This document shows positions 1 to 9,539 of a stretch of 64,000 bases of DNA, piece after piece. The stretch comes from Actinocatenispora rupis (lineage in GTDB: Bacteria; Actinomycetota; Actinomycetes; Mycobacteriales; Micromonosporaceae). A model generated the notes under the pieces. That model was not told the origin of the DNA, ran no database searches, and worked only from the letters and a program-made list of their open reading frames with translations. The position numbers were made by a program, and so were the translations under genes. Every line of letters starts with the position of its first letter. The stretch's first letter is position 1. The stretch covers positions 62,001 through 126,000 of the forward strand of contig NZ_BOMB01000007.1 of the NCBI RefSeq assembly GCF_016861975.1, given 5' to 3'.

Positions 1-102
1 GCTGACCGCTGACCGCGGCCGTCCGCGCCGTGACCGCTGACCGCGGCGGCCGCGCGCCGCTGACCGCGCCGTGGCCGTCCGCGCGGTGACTTCGGCGAAG
101 TC
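1..102. repeat. Short GC-rich degenerate repeats at the window start
   Basis: GCTGACCGC and GACCGCTGACCGCGGC recur several times in about 100 bases with little spacing. No convincing gene is visible. It may be the end of a repeat-rich intergenic region that continues to the left of the window. Confidence 0.5.
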
Positions 103-189
103 TTGACCTGGACCGCGCTCCAGGTGGCAGTGTCGCCCTCGTGCGGCGGTCCGCACCCGCCGTACGGACCGACAGTGGAAGGGACGGGC

Positions 190-1059
190 ATGCGTACTCG
201 CAGGCTGGGGCGGCTGGACCAGGACAGCTCGGTGATCATCTACGGCGCGGCGATGCTGGGCGGCGTCGATCAGGACACCGCCGACGAGTCGATCCAGTAC
301 GCGCTGGACAGCGGCATCAACCACTTCGACGTGGCCGCCTCGTACGGGGAGGCGGAGCTGCGGCTCGGACCGTGGATGCCGCGGATCCGGGACCGGATCT
401 TCCTCGCCACCAAGACGGGCGAGAAGGACGCCGACGCGGCGTACCGGCAGATCAACGCGTCGCTGGAGCGGCTGCAGACCGACCACCTGGACCTGATCCA
501 GCTGCACGCGGTGTGCGACCACGAGGACCTGGACCGGCGTACCGGGGCGGGTGGTGCGCTGGCCGGCGCCGTCCGGGCGCTCGACGCGGGGCTGGTCGGC
601 GCGATCGGCATCACCGGGCACGGGCACGAGGCACCCGCCGTCCACCTGGAGGCGATCCGCCGGTACGACTTCGCCACGGTGATCACGCCGCTCAACCACG
701 CGCTCACCCGCCAGCCCGGGTACTACGACGACTTCCGGGCGCTCGCCGCCGAGACCGCCCGGCGCGGCGTGGGGCTGATGACCATCAAGAGCGGCGCCCG
801 GCGAAACTGGCCGTCGGGTGGCACCGACGGCCCCTACACCACCTGGTACGAGCCGCTCGACGAGCAGCGGTACATCACGGCGTCGGTGTCCTGGGTGCTG
901 TCCCACCCGGAGATCACCGGCATCCCGACCGCCTCCGACGTCCGCCTGCTCCCGCTGTACGTCGAGGCGGAGCGGTCCACGGTCGGCGCCGAGGAGGCCG
1001 TCGCGACGCTCGCCGAGGTGGACGACTACACGTCGCCGTTCCTGCGCCAGGTGATCTGA
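190..1059 (+). CDS. Aldo/keto reductase family protein
   Basis: This 289-residue protein is an NADPH-dependent aldo/keto reductase-fold oxidoreductase, probably cytosolic, of unknown substrate. The catalytic set is visible: Asp and Tyr in NHFDVAASYGEAE, Lys in ATKTGEK and His in LIQLHAVCD. I chose the ATG at 190 because a GGAAGGGACGGG ribosome binding site precedes it; an in-frame start at 103 would add 29 residues that do not resemble the family. It is short for a full eight-strand barrel reductase and has a compact C-terminus. It stands alone and converges on the next gene across a strong hairpin. It could also be a truncated-type oxidoreductase without a classical aldehyde substrate. Confidence 0.85.
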   Translation: MRTRRLGRLDQDSSVIIYGAAMLGGVDQDTADESIQYALDSGINHFDVAASYGEAELRLGPWMPRIRDRIFLATKTGEKDADAAYRQINASLERLQTDHLDLIQLHAVCDHEDLDRRTGAGGALAGAVRALDAGLVGAIGITGHGHEAPAVHLEAIRRYDFATVITPLNHALTRQPGYYDDFRALAAETARRGVGLMTIKSGARRNWPSGGTDGPYTTWYEPLDEQRYITASVSWVLSHPEITGIPTASDVRLLPLYVEAERSTVGAEEAVATLAEVDDYTSPFLRQVI

Positions 1060-1060
1060 C

Positions 1061-1097
1061 GGCGGCGGGGTGTCCGGGAGCCGGGCACCCCGCCGCC
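1061..1097. terminator. Hairpin terminator between convergent genes
   Basis: GGCGGCGGGGTG and CACCCCGCCGCC form a perfect 12-bp stem, with an inner CCGG/CCGG pairing in the loop. It starts one base after the reductase stop and faces a minus-strand gene ending at 1144, so it may serve both strands. There is no U tract. Confidence 0.7.
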
Positions 1098-1143
1098 GGG
1101 CGCTTCGCCGGCGGTACCGGGCGCGGGTTCGGCCGCGCGCCCG

Positions 1144-1938
1144 TCACCAGGCGGCGGCGAGCAGGCCGGCGGTGATGACCAGCGGGCCGAGCATGCTCAG
1201 CGTGCAGGCGACCGCGCGCTGCCGGCCGCGCAGCCGCCACGCGCCGGTGGCCAACGCGATCAGCAGGCCCAGCACCAGGACCAGCGCGAGCGGTACGGCC
1301 CAGCGCAGGAGCAGCCCGAGCGAGTCCCCGACGTACGCCTGGCGGCCGGTCTGCGACACCATCCGGGCCGGGCGCCGTACGCCGACCGGGGCGGCGTCCC
1401 CGCCGGACACCGGTACGCCACGCACCCGGTAGCGGTCGCCGCCGGCGGCGAAGTCGCCGACGCAGCGCTTCAGTACGCCGTGGCCGGTGCATCGGGTGAC
1501 GGTGACGGTGCCGCGGTCGGCGTGCCCGACGGCCAGCCAGAACGGCTCCGCACCCACCCACGCGAAGAACGCCGCGAGCAGCGCGAACACCACCAGCAGC
1601 GGCAAGCCCACGCCGGGCCGGCGCGGCGCGCGGAACGGTACCGGTCGGGACTCGGGACGGGTGAGGGTCGCCGCGCGGGCGCGCCCCCCGTCCGGCCACA
1701 GCGGGAACTCGCCCGACCCGCCGACGTCGGCCGGGCGGACCGGACCACCGTCCACGTGGTACTCGTCGACCAGGCCGGTCTCCGGGTCGCGGGTCTCGTC
1801 GTCGAGATCGTCGTGGCGGTCGTCGTCGTGGAGGTCGAGGGGCGCCGCGCCCGGGGCGCCCGCGTCGGCCGAGTCGCGGTCGACCCGCGGCTCGGGCACC
1901 GGGTGACTGTCGGCGTCCTGAGTGGTCACGCCCCTCAT
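1144..1938 (-). CDS. Membrane protein of unknown function
   Basis: I do not recognise this 264-residue protein. Residues 1-105 are acidic, Asp- and Pro-rich and probably disordered. Hydrophobic helices lie near 110-128, 212-232 and 245-263. The stretch between helices 1 and 2 holds two cysteines (C150, C159) that could form a disulfide if outside the cell. It is divergent from metG, whose promoter lies in the 86-bp gap. ATG at 1938 is preceded by AGGTGTGG; a GTG three codons later is possible. Confidence 0.65.
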   Translation of the reverse strand: MRGVTTQDADSHPVPEPRVDRDSADAGAPGAAPLDLHDDDRHDDLDDETRDPETGLVDEYHVDGGPVRPADVGGSGEFPLWPDGGRARAATLTRPESRPVPFRAPRRPGVGLPLLVVFALLAAFFAWVGAEPFWLAVGHADRGTVTVTRCTGHGVLKRCVGDFAAGGDRYRVRGVPVSGGDAAPVGVRRPARMVSQTGRQAYVGDSLGLLLRWAVPLALVLVLGLLIALATGAWRLRGRQRAVACTLSMLGPLVITAGLLAAAW

Positions 1939-2012
1939 TCCACACCTGTCGGGCAGCGGGGACGCGGTGCCACACCGGCGCCGGCGCCGGGAAATCGGCT
2001 CGCCGCCCCCGA

Positions 2013-2018
2013 TAGAGT
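2013..2018 (+). promoter_or_regulatory. -10 element of a probable leaderless metG promoter
   Basis: TAGAGT fits the actinobacterial TANNNT -10 box and ends six bases before the metG ATG at 2025. No Shine-Dalgarno sequence lies between them, so transcription probably starts at or next to the start codon. Confidence 0.55.
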
Positions 2019-2024
2019 TGCCGC

Positions 2025-3803
2025 ATGAGTCACGTCTTGACAGCAGTCGCCTGGCCGTACGCGAACGGCCCGCGACACATCGGCCACGTGTCCGGTTTCG
2101 GGGTGCCCTCCGATGTCTTCAGCCGGTACATGCGGATGGCCGGTCACGACGTGCTGATGGTCTCCGGCACCGACGAGCACGGCACCCCGATCCTGGTACA
2201 GGCGGAGCAGGAGGGCGTGTCGCCGCGCGCGCTCGCCGACCGGTACAACCGGGTGATCGTGGAGGACCTGCACGCGCTCGGCCTGTCGTACGACCTGTTC
2301 ACGCGGACCACGACGCGCAACCACGCGGCGGTGGCGCAGGAGCTGTTCCGCACCGTGTACAAGAACGGCTACCTGATCGAGAAGAAGACGTCGGGGGCGA
2401 TCTCGCCGTCGACCGGCCGCACCCTGCCCGACCGGTACATCGAGGGCACCTGCCCGATCTGCGGGTACGACGGGGCCCGCGGCGACCAGTGCGACAACTG
2501 CGGCAACCAGCTCGACCCGACGGACCTGATCAACCCGCGGTCCCGGATCAACGGCGAGAAGCCGAAGTTCATCGAGACCGAGCACTTCTTCCTCGACCTG
2601 CCGGCGCTGGCCGACGCGCTCGGCGACTGGCTGCGCAGCCGCCAGGGCTGGCGGCCGAACGTGCTGAAGTTCTCCCTCAACCTGCTCGACGACCTGCGGC
2701 CGCGGGCGATGACCCGGGACATCGACTGGGGCATCCCGGTGCCGCTGCCCGGCTGGGAGGAGAACCCCAACAAGCGGCTGTACGTGTGGTTCGACGCCGT
2801 CATCGGGTACCTGTCGGCGGCGATCGAGTGGGCCCGGCGGGGCAAGGACCCGGAGGCGTGGCGGCGCTGGTGGTCCGACCCGGCGGCCCGGCAGTACTAC
2901 TTCATGGGCAAGGACAACATCACGTTCCACTCCCAGATCTGGCCGGCCGAGCTGCTGGCGTACGACGGGAAGGGCGCGAAGGGCGGCAGCCCGGGGAAGT
3001 ACGGCGAGCTGAACCTGCCGACCGAGGTGGTGTCGAGCGAGTACCTGACGATCGGCGGGCAGCAGTTCTCCACCTCCCGCAACGTGGTGATCTACGTACG
3101 GGACATGCTCGCCCGGTACCAGCCCGACGCCCTGCGGTACTACATCGCCGTGGCCGGGCCGGAGACGCACGACGCGGCGTTCACCTGGCCGGAGTTCCTG
3201 CGGCGGACGAACGACGAGCTGGTCGCCGGCTGGGGCAACCTGGTCAACCGTTCGATCTCGATGGCCGCGAAGAACTTCGGCCGGGTGCCGGCGCCGGGCG
3301 AGCTGACCGGCACCGACCGGGCGCTGCTGGAGCACTCCCGCGCCGGGTTCGCCACGGTCGGCGAGCAGCTCGGCCGGCACCGGCAGAAGGCGGCGATCAC
3401 CGAGGCGATGCGGGTCGTCGCCGAGGCGAACAAGTACATCTCGGAGTCGGCGCCGTGGAAGCTGGGCGACGACCCGGAGCGGCAGGGCACCATCCTGAAC
3501 ACCGCGCTGCAGGTGGTCAGCGACTGCAACACGATGCTGTCGCCGTTCCTGCCGCACTCGTCGCAGCGGGTGCACGAGCTGCTCGGCGGTACGGGGGAGT
3601 TCGCGCCGCAGCCGACGATCCAGGAGGTCGACGACCTGGACGGCGGCCCGGGGTACCCGGTGCTCACCGGTGTCTACGACTTCCCCGCGTGGGAGTCGAC
3701 GCCGCTGCCCGCCGGCCGGGAGCTGGCGAAGCCGAAGCCGGTGTTCACCAAGCTCGACCCGGGCATCGTGGACGAGGAACTGGCCCGGATGGCCGGCGAG
3801 TAG
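2025..3803 (+). CDS. metG: Methionine--tRNA ligase
   Basis: Methionyl-tRNA synthetase charges tRNA-Met in the cytosol. The HIGH motif is at residues 18-21 (RHIGH). A zinc knuckle with C143, C146, C156 and C159 (CPICG...CDNCG) marks the zinc-containing class. The usual KMSKS loop reads FSTSR at 348-352, a degenerate form. The C-terminal anticodon-binding helical domain is present, and there is no EMAP-type tRNA-binding extension at 592 residues. The gene has no ribosome binding site and looks leaderless. The tatD-type nuclease begins six bases after its stop, so the two are probably co-transcribed. Confidence 0.97.
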   Translation: MSHVLTAVAWPYANGPRHIGHVSGFGVPSDVFSRYMRMAGHDVLMVSGTDEHGTPILVQAEQEGVSPRALADRYNRVIVEDLHALGLSYDLFTRTTTRNHAAVAQELFRTVYKNGYLIEKKTSGAISPSTGRTLPDRYIEGTCPICGYDGARGDQCDNCGNQLDPTDLINPRSRINGEKPKFIETEHFFLDLPALADALGDWLRSRQGWRPNVLKFSLNLLDDLRPRAMTRDIDWGIPVPLPGWEENPNKRLYVWFDAVIGYLSAAIEWARRGKDPEAWRRWWSDPAARQYYFMGKDNITFHSQIWPAELLAYDGKGAKGGSPGKYGELNLPTEVVSSEYLTIGGQQFSTSRNVVIYVRDMLARYQPDALRYYIAVAGPETHDAAFTWPEFLRRTNDELVAGWGNLVNRSISMAAKNFGRVPAPGELTGTDRALLEHSRAGFATVGEQLGRHRQKAAITEAMRVVAEANKYISESAPWKLGDDPERQGTILNTALQVVSDCNTMLSPFLPHSSQRVHELLGGTGEFAPQPTIQEVDDLDGGPGYPVLTGVYDFPAWESTPLPAGRELAKPKPVFTKLDPGIVDEELARMAGE

Positions 3804-3809
3804 CTGGTC

Positions 3810-4643
3810 ATGGCTGGTCATTCCCACGGGCGGCGGGGCGACCCGCCGCCCGCTCCCGAGCCGCTGCCGGTCGCGGTCGCCGACGCGCACACCCACCTGT
3901 ACATCGCGGCCCCGGACGATCCGGCCGGTGCGCTCGCCGCGGCCCGCGCCGTCGGCGTCGACCGGGTCGTCGAGGTGGGCTGCGACGTACCGTCGTCGCG
4001 GGCGGCGGTGGCGCTGGCCGAGGCGTACCCGGGGGTGCTGGCGGCGGTGGCCGTGCACCCGAACGACGCGCCCGACCTGCCGGACCTGCCGGCCGCGCTG
4101 GCGGAGATCGACGCGCTGGCCGCCCGCCCGCGGGTCCGCGCGGTGGGCGAGACGGGGCTGGACCGGTTCCGTACCGGGGATGCGGGGCGTGCGGCGCAGG
4201 AGGAGTCGTTCCGGGCGCACATCGCGATCGCGAAGCGGCACGGCAAGCCGCTGATGATCCACGACCGGGACGCGCACGACGACATCTTCCGGGTACTCGA
4301 ATCCGAGGGTGCGCCGGACACCGTGGTCTTCCACTGCTTCTCGGGCGACGCGACGATGGCGCGGCACTGCGCCGACCGCGGGTGGTACGCGAGCTTCGCC
4401 GGGAACGTGACGTTCAAGAACGCGGCGGAGCTGCGCGCGGCGGCCGCGGTACTGCCGGCGGAGCTGCTGCTGGTGGAGACCGACGCGCCGTACCTGACGC
4501 CGATGCCGTACCGGGGGCGGCCGAACGCGCCGTACCTGGTGCCGTTGACGGTGCGCGCGCTGGCCGAGGTCCGGGGCGTGGCAGTGGACGAGCTGTGCGG
4601 CGCGCTGTCCGCGAACGCCGGCCGGGTGTTCGGGACGTGGTGA
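3810..4643 (+). CDS. tatD: TatD family metal-dependent hydrolase (DNase)
   Basis: TatD-type amidohydrolase-fold enzyme of 277 residues, a metal-dependent 3'-5' exonuclease or deoxyribonuclease in characterised relatives. Metal ligands are visible in order: DAHTHL near residue 27, VGETGLD (Glu), MIHDRDAH, VFHCFSG and LVETDAPYLTP near the C-terminus. The start has two nearby candidates (ATG at 3810 and an in-frame ATG-rich region just after); 3810 lies six bases after the metG stop. The metG-tatD-rpfB-rsmA-ispE order is conserved in actinobacteria, which supports the assignment. Confidence 0.93.
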   Translation: MAGHSHGRRGDPPPAPEPLPVAVADAHTHLYIAAPDDPAGALAAARAVGVDRVVEVGCDVPSSRAAVALAEAYPGVLAAVAVHPNDAPDLPDLPAALAEIDALAARPRVRAVGETGLDRFRTGDAGRAAQEESFRAHIAIAKRHGKPLMIHDRDAHDDIFRVLESEGAPDTVVFHCFSGDATMARHCADRGWYASFAGNVTFKNAAELRAAAAVLPAELLLVETDAPYLTPMPYRGRPNAPYLVPLTVRALAEVRGVAVDELCGALSANAGRVFGTW

Positions 4644-4673
4644 CCCGGGGCAGCGTGGCGCCCGCCGAGTTCG

Positions 4674-4679
4674 TACAGT
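4674..4679 (+). promoter_or_regulatory. Possible -10 element for rpfB
   Basis: TACAGT fits TANNNT and lies nine bases before the GTG start. No ribosome binding site is seen, which suggests a very short leader or none. There is too little room between tatD and rpfB for a long riboswitch leader. Confidence 0.4.
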
Positions 4680-4688
4680 TTCGTTCTC

Positions 4689-5801
4689 GTGGGTACCCCA
4701 TACCGCGCGCGGCGCGGCCAGCGGTCCGGGTGGAAGTCCTTCGCGGCGATCGGCGTGCAGCTCGTGGCGCTGGTCGCGGTGCTGGGTACGGCCGGTTTCT
4801 TCCTCGCCCGGACGCACACCGTGACCGTCGTGGATGACGGCGCGGCCCGCCAGGTCCGGTCGTACGCTTGGACCGTCGGTGGCGTGCTGCGGCAGGCCGG
4901 CGTACGGCTCGGCCCGCACGACACGGTGTCGCCGCACCCCGACGACATGGTCGGCGGCCGGATCGTGGTCGGCCGCGGCCGACCCGTGACGCTCACCCTG
5001 GACGGCCGGCGCAGCCGCCGCTGGGTGACCGCGCGCAGCGTCGACGGGCTGCTGGCGACTCTGGGGCTGGCGCACCGGCCGGTCAGGGTGTCGGGGCCGG
5101 CGGACGGGGCGATCGGGCGGGACGGAGCGGCGGTCGAGGTGCGTACCCGGAAGCGGCTGACGCTCGTGTCGGACGGACACCGCACCACGGTCAGCACGTA
5201 CGCGGCGACGGTGCGGGACCTGATCGCGGAGCGCCACCTGAAGCTCGGTACGAGTGACGAGACGGAGCCGGCGGCGGGGCACACCCTCGCCGGCGTGCCG
5301 ACCGTGTCGGTGTTCCGGGTGACCCGGCGTACGGCGACGGAGACGGTGACGGTCAAGGCGCCGCTGAAGACCGAGAAGCGCAGCGACTGGATGCTCGACC
5401 AGCAGGGCGTGGTCGACGACGGCCGGAACGGCGAGCGCCGGGAGAAGGTGGAGTACATCTACCGCGACGGGAAGAAGTACCAGCGGAAGGTGCTGTCGTC
5501 GACGACGGTGGTCACGGCGAAGCCGCGGGTCGTCGCCAAGGGCACCACGCCGTACCCGGCGGACGACACGGGGCTGAACTGGTCGGCGCTCGCCCAGTGC
5601 GAGTCGGGCGGCAACCCGCAGCGGGTGTCCGCCGACGGCCAGTTCATGGGGCTGTACCAGTTCAGCGCGGACACCTGGCAGCGGATGGGCGGCATCGGCC
5701 TGCCGTCGGAGGCCACCGCGCGGGAGCAGACGTACCGGGCGATCCAGCTGTACAAGCGGTCCGGCAAGGGGCAGTGGCCGGTGTGCGGGGCGAAGCTGTG
5801 A
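4689..5801 (+). CDS. rpfB: Resuscitation-promoting factor, RpfB type
   Basis: Secreted or membrane-anchored muralytic factor that cleaves peptidoglycan and stimulates growth from dormancy in relatives. A hydrophobic anchor lies at residues 16-38. It is followed by DUF348-type repeats (roughly 40-205), a G5 domain (about 215-290) and a C-terminal transglycosylase-like Rpf domain (about 295-370). The catalytic Glu sits in [11 protein letters not shown], with [10 protein letters not shown] downstream. At 370 residues it matches RpfB rather than the short Rpf forms. GTG start at 4689. Its TGA overlaps the GTG of rsmA, so the pair is translationally coupled. Confidence 0.95.
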   Translation: MGTPYRARRGQRSGWKSFAAIGVQLVALVAVLGTAGFFLARTHTVTVVDDGAARQVRSYAWTVGGVLRQAGVRLGPHDTVSPHPDDMVGGRIVVGRGRPVTLTLDGRRSRRWVTARSVDGLLATLGLAHRPVRVSGPADGAIGRDGAAVEVRTRKRLTLVSDGHRTTVSTYAATVRDLIAERHLKLGTSDETEPAAGHTLAGVPTVSVFRVTRRTATETVTVKAPLKTEKRSDWMLDQQGVVDDGRNGERREKVEYIYRDGKKYQRKVLSSTTVVTAKPRVVAKGTTPYPADDTGLNWSALAQCESGGNPQRVSADGQFMGLYQFSADTWQRMGGIGLPSEATAREQTYRAIQLYKRSGKGQWPVCGAKL

Positions 5802-6676
5802 CGAACGATCCGGGTACCGCGCCGGCGAGCCGGCCGCTCGGCCCCGCCGAGGTACGCGCGATGGCCGGCGCGATCGGTGTGTCCCCGACGAAGACCCTCG
5901 GGCAGAACTTCGTGCACGACCCGAACACGGTGCGCCGGATCGCGGCGGTGGCCGGCGCCGACGGGGACGTGGTCGTCGAGGTCGGCCCGGGTCTCGGCTC
6001 GCTCACGCTGGCGCTGCTGCCCACCGTCCAGCACCTGTACGCGGTGGAGATCGACCCGCGGCTCGCCGCCGCCCTGCCCGGTACGGTCGCGGACCGGGCA
6101 CCCGACCTCGCCGACCGGCTGACCGTACTGACCGCGGACGCGCTCCGGATCGACGCCGGCGACCTGGGCCCGTACCCACCGACCGCGCTGGTCGCGAACC
6201 TGCCGTACAACGTGGCGGTGCCGGTGCTGCTGCACCTGCTGGCGGTGCTGCCGACGCTGCGGCACGGGCTGGTCATGGTGCAGCAGGAGGTCGCCGACCG
6301 GCTGACCGCGGGCCCCGGTTCCCGCACGTACGGGGTGCCCAGCGCCAAGCTCGCCTGGTACGCGGCGGCCCGGCCCGCCGGGTCCGTCCCGCGTGCGGTG
6401 TTCTGGCCGGTGCCGAACGTGGACTCCGGGCTCGTCGCCTTCACCCGCCGGGAACCGCCGTCCCCGGGCGTCGGGCGTACCGCGGTGTTCGAGGTGGTGG
6501 ACGCGGCGTTCGCGCAGCGCCGGAAGACGTTGCGGGCGGCGTTGGGCCGGTGGGCGGGCAGCCCGGCGGAGGCGGAGCGCGTGCTGCGCGCGGCGGGGGT
6601 CGATCCCGGCGCCCGCGGCGAGTCGCTCACCATAGAGGAGTTCGGTCGGATCGCGGCGGCCCGGCACGCAGGATGA
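5798..6676 (+). CDS. rsmA: 16S rRNA (adenine1518-N6/adenine1519-N6)-dimethyltransferase
   Basis: RsmA/KsgA dimethylates two adjacent adenines near the 3' end of 16S rRNA using S-adenosylmethionine. Motifs in order: GQNFVHD at the N-terminus, SAM motif [10 protein letters not shown], acidic motif II VEIDPRL and the catalytic motif [10 protein letters not shown]. The C-terminal helical domain includes [12 protein letters not shown]. The start is the GTG at 5798, overlapping the rpfB stop (GTGA), which gives a 292-residue protein of normal length. The 3' end overlaps the possible ATG of ispE (ATGA). Confidence 0.96.
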   Translation: MTNDPGTAPASRPLGPAEVRAMAGAIGVSPTKTLGQNFVHDPNTVRRIAAVAGADGDVVVEVGPGLGSLTLALLPTVQHLYAVEIDPRLAAALPGTVADRAPDLADRLTVLTADALRIDAGDLGPYPPTALVANLPYNVAVPVLLHLLAVLPTLRHGLVMVQQEVADRLTAGPGSRTYGVPSAKLAWYAAARPAGSVPRAVFWPVPNVDSGLVAFTRREPPSPGVGRTAVFEVVDAAFAQRRKTLRAALGRWAGSPAEAERVLRAAGVDPGARGESLTIEEFGRIAAARHAG

Positions 6677-7665
6677 CGGTGCCGCCGGAGGAGAGAGGCG
6701 GCGCGTTGTCCGAGGCAGTGGAACCGGCGGCCGGGTACGACGGGCCGCGGCTGGCGGCGTCCGGCTCGGTCCGCGTCCGGGTGCCCGCGAAGATCAACCT
6801 GCACCTGGGGGTCGGCCCGCGCCGGCCCGACGGGTTCCACGAGCTGACCACCGTCTACCAGGCCATCTCCCTGTACGACGAGCTGACCGCGGACCGCGCC
6901 GACCGGCTGGAGCTGGTCGTCGAGGGCGAGGGCGCCGACGTCCTGCCCACCGACGAGAACAACCTCGCCGTACGCGCGGCCGTGCTGCTCGCCGACCACC
7001 TCGGCGTCCCGCCCCGGGTACGGCTGCACCTGCGCAAGCAGATCCCGCTCGCCGGCGGGCTTGCCGGCGGCAGCGCCGACGCCGCCGCCGCGTTGGTGGC
7101 CTGCGACGCGCTGTGGGACGGCGGACTCGACCGGAACGAGCTGGCCACGCTCGCCGCCGACCTCGGCAGCGACGTGCCGTTCCTCGTACCGGGGGGCACG
7201 GCGCTCGGTACCGGTCGGGGCGAGGTGCTCAGCCCGGTCCTCGCGGTCGGCACCTGGCACTGGGTCGTCGCGGTCGCCGACGGCGGCCTGTCCACCCCCA
7301 CCGTGTACGCGAAGCTCGACGCGTTGCGCGACGCCGGGACCGTACCGGCGGAGGGGGTGGGTGCGCCGGACGAGCTGCTGGCCGCGCTGCGCCAGCACGA
7401 TCCGCGCGTACTCGCCGCGGCGCTGGCGAACGACATGCAGGCGGCGGCGCTCGCGTTGCGCCCGACCCTCGCCCGTACGCTCGACGCCGGGCTGGCGGAG
7501 GGGGCGCTCGCCGCGCTGGTGTCGGGGTCCGGGCCGAGCTGCCTGTTCCTCGCCGCCGACGCCGACCACGCCGCCTCGGTCGCCGCCCGGCTCACCACCC
7601 ACGGCGTCTGCCGTACGGTGCGCACCGCGCACGGCCCCGTCCCCGGCGCCCGCACCACCCCCTGA
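6673..7665 (+). CDS. ispE: 4-diphosphocytidyl-2-C-methyl-D-erythritol kinase
   Basis: GHMP-family kinase of the MEP isoprenoid pathway; it phosphorylates CDP-methylerythritol in the cytosol. The N-terminal substrate loop reads [12 protein letters not shown], the glycine-rich ATP loop is [15 protein letters not shown] and the C-terminal GHMP motif is [10 protein letters not shown]. The start is uncertain. The ATG at 6673 overlaps the rsmA stop, but a strong GGAGGAGAG at 6687-6695 points to a TTG at 6706. Either form leaves an unusual 20-30 residue extension before the conserved domain. Confidence 0.94.
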   Translation: MTVPPEERGGALSEAVEPAAGYDGPRLAASGSVRVRVPAKINLHLGVGPRRPDGFHELTTVYQAISLYDELTADRADRLELVVEGEGADVLPTDENNLAVRAAVLLADHLGVPPRVRLHLRKQIPLAGGLAGGSADAAAALVACDALWDGGLDRNELATLAADLGSDVPFLVPGGTALGTGRGEVLSPVLAVGTWHWVVAVADGGLSTPTVYAKLDALRDAGTVPAEGVGAPDELLAALRQHDPRVLAAALANDMQAAALALRPTLARTLDAGLAEGALAALVSGSGPSCLFLAADADHAASVAARLTTHGVCRTVRTAHGPVPGARTTP

Positions 7666-7719
7666 ACCGCCGCGCGGGGCGGCGACGACAGGTACGGACG
7701 AACGGCAGGGAGCACAGCA

Positions 7720-9516
7720 GTGGCGAACATTGTCAACATGGACCGGGTCTCGAAGGGGTACGCCTCGGCGCAGCTCCTGGACGAGGTGTCGCTCGGTCTC
7801 GACGACGGCGACCGGGTCGGGGTGGTCGGCCTCAACGGTGCCGGCAAGTCGACCCTGCTGCGGCTGCTCACCGGTACCGAGGAGCCCGACTCCGGTCGGG
7901 TCACGCAGCGCCGCGGGCTGACGGTGGGCGCGCTGCCGCAGTCGATCGACCTGCCGCCGACGGCGACGGTCCGCGACGTGGTGATCGGGGACGTGTGGCT
8001 GCCGGCGTTCGGCGCCGAGCACGAGTGGGCGGGCGACGCCGGGATCCGCGCCGTACTCGGCGGTCTGGGCATGCCGGGCCTCGGGCTGGACACCGAGGTC
8101 GGCCCGCTGTCCGGTGGGGAACGGCGCCGCGTCGCGCTCGCCGCCCTGCTGGTACGGCCGGCGGATCTGCTGATCCTCGACGAGCCGACGAACCACCTCG
8201 ACGTGGCCGGCGTGTCCTGGCTGGCGGCGTGGTTGACCCGCGAGCACCGCGGCGCGCTCGTCGTCGTCACGCACGACCGCTGGTTCCTCGACGCGGTGTG
8301 TACGGCCACGTGGGAGGTCGCCGACGGCTCCGTCCACGCGTACGAGGGGGGCTACGCGGCCTGGACGCTGGCCCGCGCCGAGCGGTCCCGGCGGGAGGCC
8401 GTCGCCGAGGAGCGCCGGCAGAACCTGCTGCGCAAGGAACTCGCGTGGCTGCGCCGCGGGGCGCCGGCCCGTACCAGCAAGCCGAAGTTCCGGATCGACG
8501 CGGCGAACGCGCTGATCGCCGACGTACCGGAGCCGCGGGACACGGTGTCGCTGCACAAGCTCGCCACCGCCCGCCTCGGCAAGCAGGTGTACGACCTGGA
8601 GGACGTGACCGTCGCGTACGGCGAGCGGAAGGTGCTGGACGACGCGACGTTCCGGGTGGGGCCGGGCGACCGGATCGCGCTGGTCGGCGTGAACGGGGCC
8701 GGCAAGTCCACGCTGATCCGGCTGCTCACCGGCCAGCGGCAGCCCGACTCGGGCACGGTCCGCGCCGGCCAGACCGTCCGCGCCGGCCACCTGTCCCAGG
8801 AACTCGACGAGCTGCCCCGCGACATCCGCGTACTGGAGGCCGTCGAGCAGGTCGCCCGCCGGGTACGCCTCGGCGACCGGGAACTGTCGGCGGCGCAGCT
8901 GGCCGAGCTGTTCGGCTTCGGGGAGCGCCGGCTGTGGTCGGTCGTCGGCGACCTGTCCGGCGGCGAGCGCCGGCGCCTGCAACTGCTGCGACTGCTCGCC
9001 GGCGAGCCGAACGTGCTGCTGCTCGACGAGCCGACGAACGACCTGGACACCGACACGCTGGCCGCGCTGGAGGACCTGCTGGACTCCTGGCCGGGCACCC
9101 TCGTCGTCGCCAGCCACGACCGCTACCTGGTCGAACGTGTCTGCGACACGGTCGTGGCGCTGCTCGGCGACGGGAAGCTGACCGGCCTGCCCGGCGGCAT
9201 CGAGCAGTTCCTCACGCTGCTGCCGGACCCGACCGAGCAGGGCACCGGGACGCTCACCGCGACCGCGCCGAAGGCCGCCGCGGACCGTACCGGGCCCAGT
9301 GCCGCGGAAGTACGCGCCGGGAAGAAGGAACTCGCCCGGCTCGAACGGCTCGTGAACCGGCTGGAGACGCGGGAGTCCGAGCTGCACGCCCAGCTCGCCG
9401 AGCACGCCACCGACTACGGCAAGGTCACCGAACTCGACGCGCACCTCGCCGAGGTACGCGCCGAGCTGGCCGCCGCGGAGGAGGAGTGGCTGGCGCTCGC
9501 CGACCAGCTCGGCTGA
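7720..9516 (+). CDS. ABC-F family ATP-binding protein
   Basis: Soluble tandem-ATPase protein of 598 residues without membrane segments. ABC-F proteins act on the ribosome, as translation factors or in antibiotic resistance. The first ATPase has GLNGAGKST, LSGGERRRVAL and LILDEPTNHLD. The second has GVNGAGKST, LSGGERRRLQL and LLLDEPTNDLD. The two are joined by a basic linker (about 225-265), and a charged C-terminal coiled coil covers roughly 530-598. GTG start at 7720 with GGGAG upstream. It follows ispE by 54 bases. The resistance versus housekeeping role cannot be decided from sequence alone. Confidence 0.92.
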   Translation: MANIVNMDRVSKGYASAQLLDEVSLGLDDGDRVGVVGLNGAGKSTLLRLLTGTEEPDSGRVTQRRGLTVGALPQSIDLPPTATVRDVVIGDVWLPAFGAEHEWAGDAGIRAVLGGLGMPGLGLDTEVGPLSGGERRRVALAALLVRPADLLILDEPTNHLDVAGVSWLAAWLTREHRGALVVVTHDRWFLDAVCTATWEVADGSVHAYEGGYAAWTLARAERSRREAVAEERRQNLLRKELAWLRRGAPARTSKPKFRIDAANALIADVPEPRDTVSLHKLATARLGKQVYDLEDVTVAYGERKVLDDATFRVGPGDRIALVGVNGAGKSTLIRLLTGQRQPDSGTVRAGQTVRAGHLSQELDELPRDIRVLEAVEQVARRVRLGDRELSAAQLAELFGFGERRLWSVVGDLSGGERRRLQLLRLLAGEPNVLLLDEPTNDLDTDTLAALEDLLDSWPGTLVVASHDRYLVERVCDTVVALLGDGKLTGLPGGIEQFLTLLPDPTEQGTGTLTATAPKAAADRTGPSAAEVRAGKKELARLERLVNRLETRESELHAQLAEHATDYGKVTELDAHLAEVRAELAAAEEEWLALADQLG

Positions 9517-9539
9517 CCGCGCGGGTCGGGTCTTGCGGG

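Noticed and set aside
103-189. Longer N-terminus for the first aldo/keto reductase
   Set aside because: The ATG at 190 has a good ribosome binding site and the extra residues do not fit the family.
4644-4688. A c-di-AMP riboswitch before rpfB, as seen in some actinobacterial rpf genes
   Set aside because: Only 45 bases lie between tatD and rpfB and no conserved core is present.
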